From: Novosphingobium sp. Gsoil 351
GTDB taxonomy: Bacteria > Pseudomonadota > Alphaproteobacteria > Sphingomonadales > Sphingomonadaceae
Direction: 5' to 3'
Assembly: GCF_009707465.1 (NCBI RefSeq)
Contig: NZ_CP046120.1
Location: forward strand, 959,501 to 1,023,500
DNA: 64,000 nt
Part shown: positions 55,383 to 62,960 of the stretch, piece by piece
Position numbering within the stretch: the stretch's first letter is position 1
Layout: each line of letters opens with the position of its first letter
Notes under the pieces: generated by a model
Databases searched by the model: none
The model's input: the letters and a program-made list of their open reading frames with translations, nothing else
Told to the model about the DNA's origin: nothing
Program-made: the position numbers and the translations under genes

Positions 55383-55420
55383 ACCTATCTTACAGCTCTG
55401 GCAAGAGCTATCTGATAGGT
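55383..55420. promoter_or_regulatory. Operator-like inverted repeat before the AraC/GntR genes
   Basis: ACCTATC (55383-55389) pairs with GATAGGT (55414-55420), and AGCTCT (55394-55399) with AGAGCT (55404-55409), around a 4-base centre. The right part GCTATCTGATAGGT matches GCTATCTGACAGGT at 60347-60360 in 13 of 14 positions. The left part (TAAGATAGGT on the minus strand) matches 60371-60380 exactly. Two such sites in one cluster support a regulator-binding site, probably for the GntR or AraC protein. It overlaps the MFS stop codon. Confidence 0.6.
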
Positions 55421-56668
55421 TTGGGCGCATTGCGGCGGGCGATCAGGAACCCGATGCAACCCAGGGCGCTGACGATCAGCCCCATGGTGGCGAGCGCGGG
55501 CGCAAGACCCCGCTCACCTCCGAACAGACCGCTCAAGGCTACGACCAGGGTCGGCGCGATGCCGAAAGCGATCAGTCCGGCGAGCGCGACGAAAACACCG
55601 ATGGCGACCCCGCGCAGTTCGTTGGGTAGCAGCACGGCCATCGCCGTCGCGGTCACCAGGCCGCACACCGTTCCGCCGAGCAGCAGCGCGAAAAGAGCCG
55701 CTCCGAAACCGAATGCTCCGGCGGACAACGGGAACGCTGCGGCCGGCAGGGCGAGCAAAGCGGCGATTACAGCGCCGTCGAGCACCCCCCTGCCGCGTCC
55801 GGCGCTGGCCCAAGTCTGCGGCGAACCCGCCGATCAGCGCACCGAGGATTCCGGCACCGAAGATTACCAGGCCCATCCATCCGGCGAAGTCGCCCGGGCC
55901 AAGTCCGTAGCTGCGCTGGAGCACGGGGGCCGCCCAGATCGCCGCCGAGGCGTCGGCCATGAATACGCCGAGCTGGCCGAGAAACAGCGGAGCGAGAAAG
56001 CGGCGGTAGCTCCACAGCTCGGCGAAGGTGTCGCGCAACGGAGCGCTCGGGCCGATCGCGATCTCTTGCCGGGGCGGCTCGCGCAGGAACAGGAGCGTGG
56101 CGGTACCGGCAAGGCTTAGCAGTCCAAGCAGCAGATGGACGCTTCGCCAGGCGCTGAGATCGAACAGGCCGCCTGCGGTGGTGAATTGTGAAAGCAAGGC
56201 GCCACCCAGAGCAAACGCCAGCCCAGTCCCGGCGTACTTGCCGATGGTCAGCAACAGCAGCGAGCGCCCGCGCCGCTCGGGCAGGCACAAGTCGGCGGCG
56301 AGCGAGATCGCGATTGTCGTGGCGATGTTCGAACCGACCCCGGCGAGCATTCGCGCCGCGAAAAGCAGGGGCAAATTTTCCGCGATCGCAGTCAGCAGCG
56401 TGCCGACGCTCCACCCGAACGAGGTCCACACCATGAGCACGACGCGATTGCCTCGGTCGACGAGGATGCCGACCGGCAGCGACAGCACCGCGACCGGGAT
56501 CGACACCGCTAGGCCGTTGAGCAGGCTCAGGGCGAAGTCGCTGAGGCCCAGTTCGGCCTTCGCCGCTTCCTGGACCGCGCTGAATACGCCAAGCATCAGT
56601 TGCCCAAGCGCCAGTGCGATCGCAAGGACGATCATTGTGAACGCTGCGGAGCGTTTGGGCGCCTGCAC
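55408..56668 (-). CDS. Major facilitator superfamily permease, frameshifted in a G6 run
   Basis: This is a 12-helix inner-membrane transporter of about 419 residues once corrected. The first part reads RSAAFTMIVLAIALALGQLM ... LIGGFAADLGQRRTRQG and contains the loop motif LPVGILVDRGNRVVL. The last four helices (VLDGAVIAALLALPAAAFPL ... ARRNAPKPIR) lie in another frame. The break coincides with a run of six C at 55785-55790; one base fewer joins the parts. GTG 56668 gives a normal short N-terminus; GTG 56704 would overlap the FAD oxidase. As part of the cluster it probably imports the carboxylate substrate or a product. Confidence 0.8.
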
Positions 56669-56670
56669 CG

Positions 56671-58104
56671 TCAGCGGGACCGCCAAGGCCTGGGCGCAGC
56701 CCACAGCGTGAAGATCTTGCCAGGATTGAGCAGGTTCTGCGGATCGAACGCGCGCTTGACGAGGCGCATTTGCTCAACTGCATCGCCCAGTTCCGCAATC
56801 AGCCAGTCCTGCTTGCCAAGCCCGATCCCGTGTTCGCCGGTGCAGGTGCCGTCCATTTCCAGCGCCCGCTCGACCAACCGGGCGTTTATCGCCTCGACCT
56901 CGGCCAGTTCGTCGGGCGCATTCGGATCGAGCGAGAAGACCACATGGAAGTTGCCGTCGCCGACGTGACCTAGGATCGTCGCGGGCACGCTGGCCCCGAT
57001 CAGATCCTCATGCGTCCGCTCGATACATTCGGCCAGGCGGCTCATGGGCACGCAAACGTCGGTCGCCCAGCCGACCGCGCCTTGGCGCAAGTTCACCGCT
57101 GCATAGTAGGCCTCATGCCGCGCACGCCACAGCTTGCTACGCTCTTCGGGCAGGTTCGACCACGCGAACTCACCACCGCCGTTGGCCTCGGCCAGCGCCT
57201 TGACCGTCTCGACTTGCTCGGCGACGCCCGAGGGGCTGCCGTGGAATTCGAAGAACAGTGTCGGCAATTCGGCGTAGTCGAGCTTCGACCAGCGATTCAC
57301 CGCGCGAATCTGCATGGCGTCGAGAATCTCGACTCGCGCCAGCGGCACGCTGCACTGGATCGACTGAACCACCGTGTCGACCGCGCCCTTGAGGCTTGCG
57401 AAACCGCATACCGCGGAACTGATCGCTTCGGGGATGGGATGTAGCCGAAGGGTGATTTCCGTGATGATTCCAAGCGTGCCTTCGGAGCCGACGTACAGCC
57501 GCGTCAGATCGTAACCGGCGGCCGATTTGCGCGCACGGCGCGCGGTGCGGATCACTTCGCCTTGCGGCGTCACCACCTCAAGGCTGAGCACCGCTTCGCG
57601 CATGGTACCATAGCGGACCGCATTGGTCCCGCTGGCCCGGGTCGAAGCCATGCCGCCGATCGTCGCATTGGCGCCGGGGTCGATCGGAAAGAACAGCCCC
57701 TGGTCGCGCAAATGCTGGTTGAGCTCTTCGCGGCGGACGCCCGGCTGGACCATGCAATCGAAGTCTTCGGCGTTGACCGCGACGATCTTGTTCAGCCGTG
57801 TGAGGTCGAGGCTGACTCCGCCCTGGACCGGTGCGGCATTGCCTTCGATCGAAGTGCCCGCGCCGAACGCGACGATCGGCACACGGGCCGCGGCGCAGAG
57901 CTTGACCAGGTCGACCACATCGTCGCGGCTCTCGGCAAAGACCACCGCGTCGGGCAGCATCGTCGCAAAATGCGATTCGCTCGAACCGTGCTGGGCGAGG
58001 ATTGCTTCGCTGGTCTGGAAGGCTTCGCCGAAGCGCCCCCCCAGCGCTTCGGCGAAGCCCGACGGCAGCGGCTTGCGCACGGGACCCGAACCCTGCGCGC
58101 TCAT
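56671..58104 (-). CDS. FAD-linked oxidase of the GlcD / D-lactate dehydrogenase type
   Basis: This 477-residue flavoenzyme oxidises a 2-hydroxyacid to the 2-oxoacid, passing electrons to quinone or cytochrome. It has a PCMH-type FAD domain (IVAFGAGTSIEGNAAPVQGG, DPGANATIGGMASTRASGTN, YVGSEGTLGIITEITL). The C-terminal substrate domain has the HVGDGNFHVVFSLD metal/substrate motif and GTCTGEHGIGLGK. It starts MSAQGSGPVRKPLPSG, five bases after the TonB-receptor stop, and is followed two bases later by the permease. Substrate is not determined; D-lactate, glycolate or a longer hydroxyacid are all possible. Confidence 0.9.
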   Translation of the reverse strand: MSAQGSGPVRKPLPSGFAEALGGRFGEAFQTSEAILAQHGSSESHFATMLPDAVVFAESRDDVVDLVKLCAAARVPIVAFGAGTSIEGNAAPVQGGVSLDLTRLNKIVAVNAEDFDCMVQPGVRREELNQHLRDQGLFFPIDPGANATIGGMASTRASGTNAVRYGTMREAVLSLEVVTPQGEVIRTARRARKSAAGYDLTRLYVGSEGTLGIITEITLRLHPIPEAISSAVCGFASLKGAVDTVVQSIQCSVPLARVEILDAMQIRAVNRWSKLDYAELPTLFFEFHGSPSGVAEQVETVKALAEANGGGEFAWSNLPEERSKLWRARHEAYYAAVNLRQGAVGWATDVCVPMSRLAECIERTHEDLIGASVPATILGHVGDGNFHVVFSLDPNAPDELAEVEAINARLVERALEMDGTCTGEHGIGLGKQDWLIAELGDAVEQMRLVKRAFDPQNLLNPGKIFTLWAAPRPWRSR

Positions 58105-58109
58105 CGCCG

Positions 58110-60299
58110 TCAGAACCGCAGTGAGGCGCGCACGCCATAGCGGCGGCGGTCGCCGACGATGCCGAGATCGCTGGCGGGAAGCCCGGCAAGCTGGAGCGTC
58201 GTCTTTTCGATGTAGCTTTCGAAATATTTGGTGTTGAAGATGTTGTTGGCGAATACCCCGACCTCTACCGGGCCGGTCTTCCAGGTGATCGACGCATTTG
58301 TCAGCCAATAGCTGTCGAGGAAGGTCGGCGTGGTCTGGTTGAGCGTCCCGGCAAGCCGCTTGCCCTTGCCGGTCACCCCTGCGGTCAGGGTAACGGCGCT
58401 GTCGCTGCCCAGTGCGATGTCATAGTCGCTGTAAAGATTGGCGCTCCAGTCTGGCTGGAAAGTCAGCCGATCCGATGACAGGACGCGCTTGGTAATCGCG
58501 GTATAGGAATCGGTGTTGGTCAGCCGCGCATGCAGCAGCGTCAACCCGCCCGACAGCGTCCATTGTGGCAACGGCCGGAACCGGCCTTCGAGTTCGAGGC
58601 CGTAGCTCTCGACATCGCCGCTGTTGAGATCGACCGTGACCAGCCCGCCACCGGCCGCCGGGGCGATCGAGTTGAGGCCGATGTAGTCCTTGTAATCGTT
58701 GTAGAAGACCGCGGCCGACAGGTTTACCCGGCGGTCGGCCGAAGCGTACTTGGTGCCGGCCTCGTAAGTCCAGGCGCTATCGCCCTTGTAGGTGCGAAAC
58801 GGCGCGGTCGGGGCGTTGAAGCCGCCGCCGCGATAGCCGCGCGCGACCGAGGCGTAACTGGTGAGTTCGCTGCTCCACTTGCGGGTGACGGTCAGGCGAG
58901 GTTCGACCTCGTTGGACTTGATTCGCGCTTGCGGGATGGCGCCACCGGTGGTGCCGAGCGGGCCGAGCGCGGTGACGACCGAGCCGTTGGCGGTGCGCTT
59001 CTCGTGATCGTAGCGCAGCCCCGCGGCGACTTCCCACGCCTCGCTCGGCTGCCAGAACACCGTGCCGAACGCGGCATAGGTGTCTGCCTTGGTCCGGTTG
59101 GTGGTGGTCCGTACCACGTTGAACGGCAACCCAGTGATTGCCGGGAGCAGCGAGGTGTTATCGAGCAGCGCGGTGGTTTCGCGGCTATAGAACAGCCCGA
59201 ACAGCGTCGAGATGCGGTCCGACCACTCGCTGTCGAGCCGCAGCTCGGTGGTCTTGGTCCGCAGCTTGTCGCTGCTCACCGCGCGCGCGAAGTTGGTCGG
59301 TCCGAAATCGACGTCGGAATCCGGACTACGGCCGTTGCGCAAGTCGTATGCCCCAATGAGGGTGAGCTTGGAGTTGAGCCCGTCGAGCGGCACTTCTGCC
59401 TTCGCGTTGACGCCGCGATAGCGGAGTTTGGATTCGTTCAGCGCGTTGAACTGCAATTTGCGCGAATAGTTCTTGGGTCCGGTGACGCGGGCGTACGGAA
59501 TGTTCACCCCATCGACCCAGTCGTAATATCCCTTGACCGTCAGGGTCAGTCCATCGCTCGGTCCAAACCGAACGGTGGCATTGACCGAGTCCGTGTTGAG
59601 CTTGTTGGCATCGACCGGGTTGGCCGGGTTGATCACGATGTTCTTGAGGAACCCGTCCTGCTGGCGATGCGAGGCGGCGACGCGGACCTGGAGCACGTCC
59701 TTGACGATCGGCCCGGAAACGGCGCCGGAAACCAGCCAGGCGTTGTCCGGCCCGGCGTAGCTCGCATTGCCGCGCACCTCGAGATCGTTCGAAGGCGCGC
59801 GGGTGATCACGTTGATCGCGCCGCCCAGCGTGTTCTTGCCATAGAAGGTGCCCTGCGGACCGCGCAGCACCTCGATGCGCGCCACATCGGTCAGCGGGTT
59901 GTTGAGATAGGCGGTGTTGGGCTGGTAGATGCCGTCGATGAACAGCCCGACCCCGGGCTGGACGGTGCCGACCAGAGTCACGCCCACGCCGCGAATCGCT
60001 ACGAAGGCCCGGCCGGTGCCGTCACTGTTGATATTGAGGCCGGGGCTGAGCAGCGCCGCCTCGCGCACCGAATTGATCCCGCGCGCCTGCAGCGTGTCTC
60101 CGCTGATGGCGGTGATCGCGACTGGAACATTGAGCAGCGTCTCTTCGCGCTTACGTGCGGTGACGACAATCTCGTTGTTGCCGACCGAGGTGTCCGCAGA
60201 AGTCTCTTGGGGCTGCGGTGTAGCGTCCTGCGCAAAAGCCGGAAGTGGAGCGCTCAGCGCGGTGGCGGCAACAGCGGTCAGAAAGCGGTGCGAGCGCAT
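58110..60299 (-). CDS. TonB-dependent outer-membrane receptor
   Basis: This 729-residue active importer has a signal peptide (MRSHRFLTAVAATALSAPLP), a TonB-box-like EIVVTARKREE, and a plug domain with IRGVGVTLVGTVQPGVGLFI and IEVLRGPQGTFYGKNTLGGA. A 22-strand-type barrel ends RRRYGVRASLRF. This subfamily is heavily expanded in sphingomonads and usually takes up organic compounds rather than siderophores. Gene order (receptor, FAD oxidase, permease) suggests import of the substrate of the flanking enzymes. The leader carries the shared operator motif. Confidence 0.93.
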   Translation of the reverse strand: MRSHRFLTAVAATALSAPLPAFAQDATPQPQETSADTSVGNNEIVVTARKREETLLNVPVAITAISGDTLQARGINSVREAALLSPGLNINSDGTGRAFVAIRGVGVTLVGTVQPGVGLFIDGIYQPNTAYLNNPLTDVARIEVLRGPQGTFYGKNTLGGAINVITRAPSNDLEVRGNASYAGPDNAWLVSGAVSGPIVKDVLQVRVAASHRQQDGFLKNIVINPANPVDANKLNTDSVNATVRFGPSDGLTLTVKGYYDWVDGVNIPYARVTGPKNYSRKLQFNALNESKLRYRGVNAKAEVPLDGLNSKLTLIGAYDLRNGRSPDSDVDFGPTNFARAVSSDKLRTKTTELRLDSEWSDRISTLFGLFYSRETTALLDNTSLLPAITGLPFNVVRTTTNRTKADTYAAFGTVFWQPSEAWEVAAGLRYDHEKRTANGSVVTALGPLGTTGGAIPQARIKSNEVEPRLTVTRKWSSELTSYASVARGYRGGGFNAPTAPFRTYKGDSAWTYEAGTKYASADRRVNLSAAVFYNDYKDYIGLNSIAPAAGGGLVTVDLNSGDVESYGLELEGRFRPLPQWTLSGGLTLLHARLTNTDSYTAITKRVLSSDRLTFQPDWSANLYSDYDIALGSDSAVTLTAGVTGKGKRLAGTLNQTTPTFLDSYWLTNASITWKTGPVEVGVFANNIFNTKYFESYIEKTTLQLAGLPASDLGIVGDRRRYGVRASLRF

Positions 60300-60346
60300 T
60301 GGACATCGTCTCCCTCGAATCGGACGTCACGGCGTCCCTGTGGGAG

Positions 60347-60381
60347 GCTATCTGACAGGTATATAACCTATAAGATAGGTT
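60347..60381. promoter_or_regulatory. Operator-like motif before the TonB receptor gene
   Basis: GCTATCTGACAGGT (60347-60360) is followed by a perfect 7+7 palindrome AACCTAT-AAG-ATAGGTT (60365-60381), lying 48-82 bases upstream of the TonB-receptor ATG. Both half elements recur at 55383-55420 before the AraC/GntR genes. The location fits a promoter-overlapping binding site. Confidence 0.6.
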
Positions 60382-60422
60382 GGCCGACTATGCCGATCGT
60401 CAGACCGACTATGCAGATCGAC

Positions 60423-61196
60423 TTACCAGCAGGTGTAGCCGCCATCGACGATCACGATGCTGCCGGTCATCAGGCTGGCCATGTCCGAAGCGAGGAACAG
60501 CACCACGGATGCGACTTCTTCGGGCTCGCCGAGACGGGCCTGCGGGGTGCCGTCGATCCACCGCCGGTACATTTCGCCGGACTGGTCGGCGAAGGCATTT
60601 AGAGGGGTGGCGATATAGGTCGGCGCGACGGCATTGACCCGCACCCCGCGCCCCGCCCATTCCGCGGCAAGGCTTTTCGTGAGTTGGTGTACGGCGGCCT
60701 TGGAGGCGTTGTAATAACTCTGCGGCTGCGGCCGGTTGACGATCAACCCGCTCATCGAGCCGACGTTGACGATGCTTCCACAGCCCGCGGCGAGCATGTG
60801 CCGGCCGAACGCGCGGGCACACCAGAAGCTGCCGTTGAGATTGACGTCGAGGACGTTGAGCCAATGCTCGTCGGCGACATCCTCGGCCGGCGTCTCGCTG
60901 CGCGCGATACCCGCGTTGTTGACGAGGATGTCGATCCGGCCGGTTCGCGCCAGCATTTCGCCGGCGGCATTCTCGACCGCGCGTGAGTCGGTCACGTCGA
61001 GCGCGACCGTTTCGACCGCGTAGCTCTTGCAAGCTAGCGCGTCAGCGCCCGCGGCAAGCACAGCCGTGTCGCGATCCGCGATCGTCACCGCGGCCCCGGC
61101 CTCGGCCAGCGCCTCGGCACAGGAAAGCTCGATACCCTGCCCGCCGCCGGTTACGAAGGCCGCGCGGCCCTCGAGCCGAAGCTTGTCGAGATACAT
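60423..61196 (-). CDS. Short-chain dehydrogenase/reductase
   Basis: This 257-residue NAD(P)-dependent oxidoreductase has a Rossmann nucleotide site TGGGQGIE at about 16-23, the NNAGIA motif, catalytic Ser in NVGSMSG and YxxxK in QSYYNASKAAV. The third glycine of the usual TGxxxGIG motif is Glu (E23), which is unusual and may affect cofactor binding. ATG 61196 lies four bases after the esterase stop, so the two genes are cotranscribed. It probably oxidises an alcohol released by the esterase. Confidence 0.9.
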   Translation of the reverse strand: MYLDKLRLEGRAAFVTGGGQGIELSCAEALAEAGAAVTIADRDTAVLAAGADALACKSYAVETVALDVTDSRAVENAAGEMLARTGRIDILVNNAGIARSETPAEDVADEHWLNVLDVNLNGSFWCARAFGRHMLAAGCGSIVNVGSMSGLIVNRPQPQSYYNASKAAVHQLTKSLAAEWAGRGVRVNAVAPTYIATPLNAFADQSGEMYRRWIDGTPQARLGEPEEVASVVLFLASDMASLMTGSIVIVDGGYTCW

Positions 61197-61200
61197 CGCC

Positions 61201-62685
61201 CTATTCCGGCAGGAAGCGCGCGGCGGGCATATCCGGCTCGCGGATCGTTTCGCCCCGGGCGAGCTGATAGACCAGTCGGTCACCGTCGTATCCCGGCCAT
61301 GGCACAGTCCCGTCACGCGCAAACTGTGCCCAGATGCCATGGACGCTGTCGGCGAGCGCAGCCGGAGGCGCTTCCCCGGCCAGTCCCTGCGGTCCGCTCG
61401 CAATGTCCAGCGTCTTGAAGACGAACGGCAGCTCCATGCCGTGACACGCGCCCAGTTCGCCGCCAAACGCCGGCGAGCGCCAGTCGAATTCATACATCCA
61501 GGTCTTACCCTTGTGCGCGCTCGCGAACTGCCGCGCAGGCCAACGGAACACCAGGTCGCTCATCGCCCGGGTCATCGCGTGGCCAGGCTTTACGCCCTTG
61601 CTGCCAAGGCCATAGGCCTTGAGTGCCGCCCTGGCGTTCGGCTGCGAGCGAGATAGCAGCCACCATGCGAGCACGCCGGGGATCTTGTCGCGTACTTTGG
61701 TCGGCACGAAATACAGGTTCATCTCTTCGGCATTCGTGCCGATCAGAACCTCGATCTCGCTTCCCGCCCCAGCCCGCAACGCGTCTAGCGGCTTTTGAGG
61801 CAATACGTCGTCACCCCACACCGGAATGAACCGGCTGATGCCATAAACCGGCTCGAATCCGTGCGCGTCGCGCAGGTCTATGGCGGTCGGCTTGGCCAAA
61901 TGCTCGATGGCATCCATCGCCGCGTCGTTTCCAACCGTGCGAAAACCGTCAACGTCAGGCGTAACGCCCAAACGCTTGGCGAGCTTGCGCACAAGTCGCT
62001 GGGCGACGTCAATGTCCCGTACCATCGAGCCGTGCCCGCTTTGGACGATCGCGCGGTGGAACAGGCCGTGAGCCAAAGGCGATGTCACCAGGTCGGCAAT
62101 GGCCATGGCCCCGGCGCTCTCGCCGAACACCGTGACGTTCGTGGGATCGCCTCCAAAGGCCGCGACATTCTCCTGCACCCACCGCAGGGCGAACAGGATG
62201 TCGCGGAGCCCAAGGTTCGTAGGTGCACCGGGGACGGGCAAAAATCCGTCGATCCCCAGGCGATAGTTGATTGCGATGCAAACGATGCCCGACTGTGCGA
62301 ACGCGGTTCCATCCTGGACCGGCGCGTCCTTGCTGCCGACTATGAAGCCGCCACCGTGGATGAAAACCAAGACTGGCGCACCGGCGCTGTCGGCAGGCGC
62401 CCAAATGTTCAGACGCAGATAATCGCCGTCACCCCCATCGCTCCCCGTGCCGACCAGTGGAATCACATCGAGCCCCGGGAACGGCTTGATGCGATGCGGT
62501 GCGGAAGGTCCGGGATCGGTGGCCTCGAAGATTCCTGCACCGAACCGCGCCTGCTCAGGGAGGGCAAAGCGGTTTGGAGGCCCCGCATAGGGTATGCCGA
62601 GGTAGCGCCGGACTCCGTCGACCTCGACACCGCACACCGTCGCACCAGCGACTTGCACACAAGCAGAATTGCGGGACAAGTGCAT
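61201..62685 (-). CDS. Type-B carboxylesterase
   Basis: This 494-residue alpha/beta hydrolase hydrolyses carboxylic esters. It has the oxyanion HGGG at 110-113, nucleophile S190 in FGESAGAM, the conserved EDCLYLNVW-like stretch (DGDYLRLNIWAP) and a likely catalytic His in GACHGMELPFVF. There is no signal peptide, so it acts in the cytoplasm after uptake. ATG 62685 (MHLSRNSACVQVAG) is chosen; an upstream extension in frame is rich in His and Cys and lacks support. It is the first gene of the catabolic block nearest the IS element. Confidence 0.88.
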   Translation of the reverse strand: MHLSRNSACVQVAGATVCGVEVDGVRRYLGIPYAGPPNRFALPEQARFGAGIFEATDPGPSAPHRIKPFPGLDVIPLVGTGSDGGDGDYLRLNIWAPADSAGAPVLVFIHGGGFIVGSKDAPVQDGTAFAQSGIVCIAINYRLGIDGFLPVPGAPTNLGLRDILFALRWVQENVAAFGGDPTNVTVFGESAGAMAIADLVTSPLAHGLFHRAIVQSGHGSMVRDIDVAQRLVRKLAKRLGVTPDVDGFRTVGNDAAMDAIEHLAKPTAIDLRDAHGFEPVYGISRFIPVWGDDVLPQKPLDALRAGAGSEIEVLIGTNAEEMNLYFVPTKVRDKIPGVLAWWLLSRSQPNARAALKAYGLGSKGVKPGHAMTRAMSDLVFRWPARQFASAHKGKTWMYEFDWRSPAFGGELGACHGMELPFVFKTLDIASGPQGLAGEAPPAALADSVHGIWAQFARDGTVPWPGYDGDRLVYQLARGETIREPDMPAARFLPE

Positions 62686-62960
62686 ATTCACGGCCTGTTT
62701 ATAGCAGCAGCAGTGGTGCTGTAACGACGCTGTCCTATGCACAGTCGCATTGCCTGTTTGCCGTTTGACTGGAGCTTTGAGGCGCCAGGCGCCAACATGG
62801 AAAGGTCGTGCCCCCGGGCGTGGTGTAGGTTTCGAGGGTAGCGAAGCTGACCGGACGCGCGCTCCCCAACTAGCGCTGTAGCGGCCGGTCAGTTTCGCGG
62901 GTGGTCATCGGCGAACTTCGGATAAGCTTGGGTTGCGAAACTCAACTTACGGAGACACCG
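62686..62960. other. Region between the esterase gene and the IS256 transposase, holding the IS left end
   Basis: These 275 bases contain the esterase promoter side and the left end of the insertion sequence. A 14-base inverted pair with one mismatch (GCGAAGCTGACCGG at 62841-62854; CCGGTCAGTTTCGC at 62885-62898) lies about 65-120 bases before the transposase ATG. The true terminal repeat cannot be fixed, because the right end is beyond the window. No gene is seen. Confidence 0.5.

Noticed and set aside
58530..60602. Long plus-strand open frame opposite the TonB receptor (690 codons)
   Set aside because: The antisense strand encodes a complete TonB receptor with plug and barrel motifs; the plus frame is Arg/Gly/Glu-rich shadow sequence.
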